Origin: Deltaproteobacteria bacterium
GTDB lineage: Bacteria > Desulfobacterota > Desulfobulbia > Desulfobulbales > BM004
Reading direction: 5' to 3'
DNA length: 7,510 nucleotides
Assembly: GCA_019312695.1 (NCBI GenBank)
Contig: JAFDCT010000352.1
Coordinates: 1 to 7,510, forward strand
Shown here: positions 4,534 to 7,510 of the stretch, in pieces
How the letters are laid out: every line of letters starts with the position of its first letter
How positions within the stretch are numbered: position 1 is the stretch's first letter
Translations under genes and position numbers: made by a program
The notes under the pieces: model-generated
The model's input: only the letters and a program-made list of their open reading frames with translations
Told to the model about the DNA's origin: nothing
Database searches by the model: none

Positions 4534-5694
4534 ATGAAAATTTTTTCTTTCAACAGGATCGAGATCGATATAGCCGCGCTGCAGGATAACTTTTACAGTA
4601 TTCAGCAGCATGTCGGCCCCCATGTAAAAATCATGGCCGTAGTTAAATCGGATGCTTATGGCCATGGCATGATCCAGTGTGCCAAAGGGCTTTACCGGGC
4701 CGGAGCAAGAACCTTTGGGGTGGCAGAAGTTTGGGAGGGAGTTGCGCTGCGCCGGGCCGGTCTGCAGGGAGAGATAGTTATTCTTCTCGGGGGGGTGGCG
4801 GAATCATATGAAGAGATTATTAATTATAATCTGACGCCGGTTGTTTATGATCTTGATTTTGTCACTGGACTTTCACATGTATCTGCCAGGAAAAATTCAA
4901 CAGTAAATGTGCAATTAAAAGTGGATGTCGGTATGGGCCGACTGGGGATACTGCCCAATGAGGCAGAGTCATATATCTCCCTTATTAATCGATTACCGGG
5001 CATATCGCTGTCAGGCCTGCTGAGTCATTTTCCAGTTGCTGATGAGGCATGGGCGCTTGAGAAAACCAGGCAGCAGTTATCATTATTTAAAAATGTCCTT
5101 GCCAGTCAGAAAGAGCAAAAAAAAGCTTCAGCTGTGGCGCATATTGCCAATTCAGCTGCTATGATATATTTTCCAGAGGCCCATCTTGATATGATCCGCC
5201 CGGGTATCAGCCTCTACGGCTATTTTCCGGATGCTTCGCCGGCGCGGGCAAAAACTGCTGTTCCCGCCATGGAACTGCAGCCGGTAATGAGTTTTAAAAC
5301 CAGGGTCGTGCAGATTAAAGAACTTGAAGCGGGGTGTGGTATCAGTTATGGCCATACCTTCATTACCCGCCGAAAAAGCAGGATTGCCGTATTACCTGTT
5401 GGATATGGTGACGGTTACCAGCGAAAACTCTCCAGCAGGGCAGAGGTTCTGATCCGGGGCAAGCGGGCACCGGTGTGCGGCAGAGTCTGCATGAATGCCA
5501 CAATGGTGGACATCACTGATCTGCCCCCGGTTGAGACCGGCGAAGAAGTCGTCCTCATGGGTCGACAGGGTGATGCGGAAATCTCCGCGGATGAGATAGC
5601 GCAATGGCTGGAGACAATCAGCTATGAGGTTCTGTGCCTGTTCGGTTCATTCAATGAAAGGATTTATCTCAACAATGATAAAAATATTAACTGA
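4534..5694 (+). CDS. alr: alanine racemase
   Basis: The enzyme is PLP-dependent and converts L-Ala to D-Ala for peptidoglycan cross-bridges. It has 386 residues, near the usual 360-390. The start at 4534 puts FNRIEIDIAALQDN at the N terminus, as the family expects. ATGs at 4474 and 4513 are in frame but overlap the upstream gene and only add an unconserved extension. The N-terminal TIM barrel carries the PLP Lys38 in AVVKSDAYGHG. Arg136 lies in VDVGMGRLG and Arg222 in MIRPGISLYG, the latter matching the Arg that contacts the PLP pyridine nitrogen. The C-terminal beta domain has the second catalytic base Tyr272 in GISYG, and CGRVCMNATMVDI near the active-site entrance. All key residues are present, so it should be active. 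No strong ribosome binding site is seen (a weak GGAAAAG lies 12 bases upstream), and coupling to the gene ending at 4531 is likely. argS follows after 51 bases. Confidence 0.97.
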   Translation: MKIFSFNRIEIDIAALQDNFYSIQQHVGPHVKIMAVVKSDAYGHGMIQCAKGLYRAGARTFGVAEVWEGVALRRAGLQGEIVILLGGVAESYEEIINYNLTPVVYDLDFVTGLSHVSARKNSTVNVQLKVDVGMGRLGILPNEAESYISLINRLPGISLSGLLSHFPVADEAWALEKTRQQLSLFKNVLASQKEQKKASAVAHIANSAAMIYFPEAHLDMIRPGISLYGYFPDASPARAKTAVPAMELQPVMSFKTRVVQIKELEAGCGISYGHTFITRRKSRIAVLPVGYGDGYQRKLSSRAEVLIRGKRAPVCGRVCMNATMVDITDLPPVETGEEVVLMGRQGDAEISADEIAQWLETISYEVLCLFGSFNERIYLNNDKNIN

Positions 5695-5724
5695 TATATT
5701 TTTGATTTTGTTAAATAGAAAAAA

Positions 5725-5738
5725 CTGCGGAAACGCAG
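5725..5738 (+). promoter_or_regulatory. GAAA-tetraloop hairpin just upstream of the argS start
   Basis: CTGCG-GAAA-CGCAG is a perfect 5-bp stem with a GNRA tetraloop, ending 7 bases before the argS ATG and next to its weak ribosome binding site (CGGGA, 5739-5743). No T-run follows, so it is not a terminator. It might stabilise or expose the ribosome binding site in the alr-argS message. Confidence 0.45.
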
Positions 5739-5745
5739 CGGGACA

Positions 5746-7404
5746 ATGATAAAGGAACAAATTAAACATCTGTTGGATAAATGTTTTGCTCAAGGGGTTA
5801 TGCAAGGCTCGTGGACTGCTGCAGCGGCGGGTTCATACACGGTGGAACTTCCCAAACACCCTGCCCATGGAGACTTTTCCACCAACTTTGCCATGCTTGT
5901 AGCAGGTCGAGACAATAAGAAACCCCGTGAGGTGGCCTCATTACTGGCGGAGAAAATGGCCAGGCATAAGGATCTGTTTGATAAGGTTGAGATAGCAGGT
6001 CCTGGCTTTGTCAATTTCTTTGTGCGTGAAGCAATATGGCAGTCAGTGGTTAAATCAGTCTGTGAGCATTGTTACGCTTACGGATCTTCCCAGGTCGGCC
6101 AAAAGAGAAAGGTACTGGTTGAATTTGTCAGCGCCAATCCCACCGGACCTCTTTCAATTGGCCACGGTCGCCAGGCTGTTTTGGGTGATGCCATTGCCAG
6201 GCTTCTGGATGCCACCGGGCATAAAGTTACACGGGAATACTATTATAATGACGCCGGCCGCCAGATGCGTGTTCTGGGCGAGTCAACACGCGCCAGATAT
6301 TTGGAACTCCTGGGTCTTGCAGCAGAATTTCCTGAAGACGGATACCAGGGCGAGTATATCTATGACATTGCTAGGAAACTGGTAGCAGAAATGGGTGATT
6401 CCCTGAAAGAGACAGAAGATGTCACGCCGTTCAAGGAAAAGGCTGAACAGGAGATATTTGCCAATATTGCTGAAACACTAGAGAAGCTCGATATCAGGTT
6501 TGATAATTATTACAACGAACATTCCCTGTATGAAAAAGGGCTCGTTGATGATGTGGTTGCCAGGCTTCGTGCCAAAGGGCTGGCCTACGATCATGATGGG
6601 GCCGTCTGGTTCAAGACCACCGAATTTGGCCAGGAGCAGGATCGTGTCATCATCAAGAGTACGGGTGAACCAACCTACAGACTTCCGGATATAGCCTATC
6701 ACAGAGAAAAACTGAAAAGGGGTTTTGACTGGCTGGTCAATATTTTCGGGTCTGATCATATTGCGACTGTTCCGGATGTTATGGCCGGATTGCGGGCCCT
6801 TGGCTATGATGATTCAAAAGTAACGGTTGTCATACATCAGTTTGTCACTCTTACCCGTGAAGGCAACCAGGTCAAGATGTCCACCAGGAAGGCAAATTTT
6901 GTCACGGTGGATGAACTCTTTGATGAGGTTGGACCTGATGTGGTCAGGTTTTTCTTTTTAATGCGCAAGGCGGACAGCCAGCTGGAATTTGATCTTGACC
7001 TTGCAACCAAGGAAAGCCAGGAAAACCCTGTATTTTATGTACAGTATGCGAATGCCAGGTTGAGCAGCATCCAGAAAAAGGCTAATGAAAAAAACATCTC
7101 CCGGAAGCCTCTGCCCGATGTGGTGCTGGAGAAATTATCCCTGCCCGAGGAGCTTAACATGCTCAAGGCACTCGCCTCTTACCCGGCATTAGTTGAAGAT
7201 GCAGCCCTTGACCTGTCACCACATCGGATTATCTTTTTTCTCATGGATCTGGCCGGCCAGTTTCACAGTTACTATAACAGGCACCTTGTTATTTCAGACG
7301 ACCTAGAACTTACCCAGGCAAGGTTGTGGCTTGCAGAAGCACTTCGCATAGTATTCCATAACGGCCTTAGGGTTGTTGGCCTCTCAGCACCGGAATCAAT
7401 GTAA
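5746..7404 (+). CDS. argS: arginyl-tRNA synthetase
   Basis: A class I synthetase that attaches Arg to tRNA-Arg in the cytoplasm. It has 552 residues, the usual length. Domains in order: an N-terminal tRNA-binding domain (about 4-92, with the conserved HPAHGDFSTNFAM at 38-50); the Rossmann catalytic core (about 120-410); and a helical anticodon-binding DALR domain (about 426-552, with VFYVQYANARLSSI at 429-442). The core shows ANPTGPL and a HIGH motif reading Ser-Ile-Gly-His (137-140), so the first His is replaced by Ser while the second, His140, is kept. The KMSKS loop is KMSTRKA (377-383); T380 and R381 are normal for ArgRS, and the residue after RK is Ala rather than the common Gly. The ribosome binding site is weak (CGGGA). 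The gene follows alr by 51 bases without a terminator and is probably co-transcribed. The call is secure. Confidence 0.98.
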   Translation: MIKEQIKHLLDKCFAQGVMQGSWTAAAAGSYTVELPKHPAHGDFSTNFAMLVAGRDNKKPREVASLLAEKMARHKDLFDKVEIAGPGFVNFFVREAIWQSVVKSVCEHCYAYGSSQVGQKRKVLVEFVSANPTGPLSIGHGRQAVLGDAIARLLDATGHKVTREYYYNDAGRQMRVLGESTRARYLELLGLAAEFPEDGYQGEYIYDIARKLVAEMGDSLKETEDVTPFKEKAEQEIFANIAETLEKLDIRFDNYYNEHSLYEKGLVDDVVARLRAKGLAYDHDGAVWFKTTEFGQEQDRVIIKSTGEPTYRLPDIAYHREKLKRGFDWLVNIFGSDHIATVPDVMAGLRALGYDDSKVTVVIHQFVTLTREGNQVKMSTRKANFVTVDELFDEVGPDVVRFFFLMRKADSQLEFDLDLATKESQENPVFYVQYANARLSSIQKKANEKNISRKPLPDVVLEKLSLPEELNMLKALASYPALVEDAALDLSPHRIIFFLMDLAGQFHSYYNRHLVISDDLELTQARLWLAEALRIVFHNGLRVVGLSAPESM

Positions 7405-7490
7405 GCAGAAAAGCAGATAAATTGCCGGCTGATTTTAAAAGAGATATTTAGTTTTTAGCTCGTTATTTTGCAAGTAATGGAAATAAAATT
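7405..7490. other. 86-base gap after argS
   Basis: No terminator hairpin with a T-run is visible, so the transcript may continue into the next gene. The DNA is AT-rich, with a weak GGAAA (7479-7483) that could serve the GTG at 7491. Confidence 0.4.
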
Positions 7491-7510
7491 GTGGCCAGGA
7501 GCAGAAAGAA
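7491..7510 (+). CDS. possible start of the next gene (partial)
   Basis: GTG at 7491 opens a frame reading Met-Ala-Arg-Ser-Arg-Lys before the window ends, with GGAAA seven bases upstream. A basic N terminus of this kind is common for proteins with a short cytoplasmic segment before a membrane helix; SPOR-domain proteins near argS in related genomes are a possible match, from recollection only. An ATG at 7477 in another frame is the alternative. Too little is visible for a firm call. Confidence 0.25.

Overview
The window looks like a piece of an anaerobic, Gram-negative bacterial chromosome. The best guess is a Desulfobacterota (sulfate-reducer-like) genome. The main evidence is a small two-cluster ferredoxin with an Asp in place of one cluster ligand, as in Desulfovibrio africanus ferredoxin III. 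An alanine racemase and an arginyl-tRNA synthetase of ordinary bacterial type, and exported MORN and tiny lipoprotein genes, fit but do not prove this. The assignment is inference; no rRNA or other strong marker is present.

The window has two halves. The left half (about 1-3500) is AT-rich and sparsely coding. It holds the C-terminal tail of a membrane protein (to 185), about 930 bases without a supportable gene, an exported eight-repeat MORN protein (1134-1796), a protein-like minus-strand reading frame that is probably a remnant (up to 2120), two short inverted repeats, a tiny lipoprotein gene of about 44 codons (2381-2515), a 68-residue helical protein (2637-2843), and a minus-strand 114-residue protein with paired cysteines (3428-3084). 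This looks like an accessory or decaying region.

The right half is compact and conserved. An inverted-repeat-rich intergenic region (3429-3773) separates the minus-strand Cys-pair gene from the divergently transcribed ferredoxin gene (3774-3959). The ferredoxin gene has a strong ribosome binding site and ends at a clear Rho-independent terminator (3994-4035), so it is probably monocistronic. Then come a four-helix membrane protein (4097-4531), alanine racemase (alr, 4534-5694, starting 2 bases after the previous stop), and arginyl-tRNA synthetase (argS, 5746-7404). These three probably form one transcription unit. A further reading frame may begin at 7491 and run off the window.

Functionally, Alr supplies D-alanine for peptidoglycan and ArgS charges tRNA-Arg. 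The ferredoxin is a low-potential electron carrier whose first cluster is predicted to be [3Fe-4S] or an interconvertible [3Fe-4S]/[4Fe-4S] form. No complete mobile element, CRISPR array, tRNA or rRNA was found. I did not find a convincing new multi-gene system. The items most worth a second look are the Asp-ligand ferredoxin and its structured leader, the tiny lipoprotein, the recently duplicated MORN array, and the Ser in the ArgRS HIGH motif.
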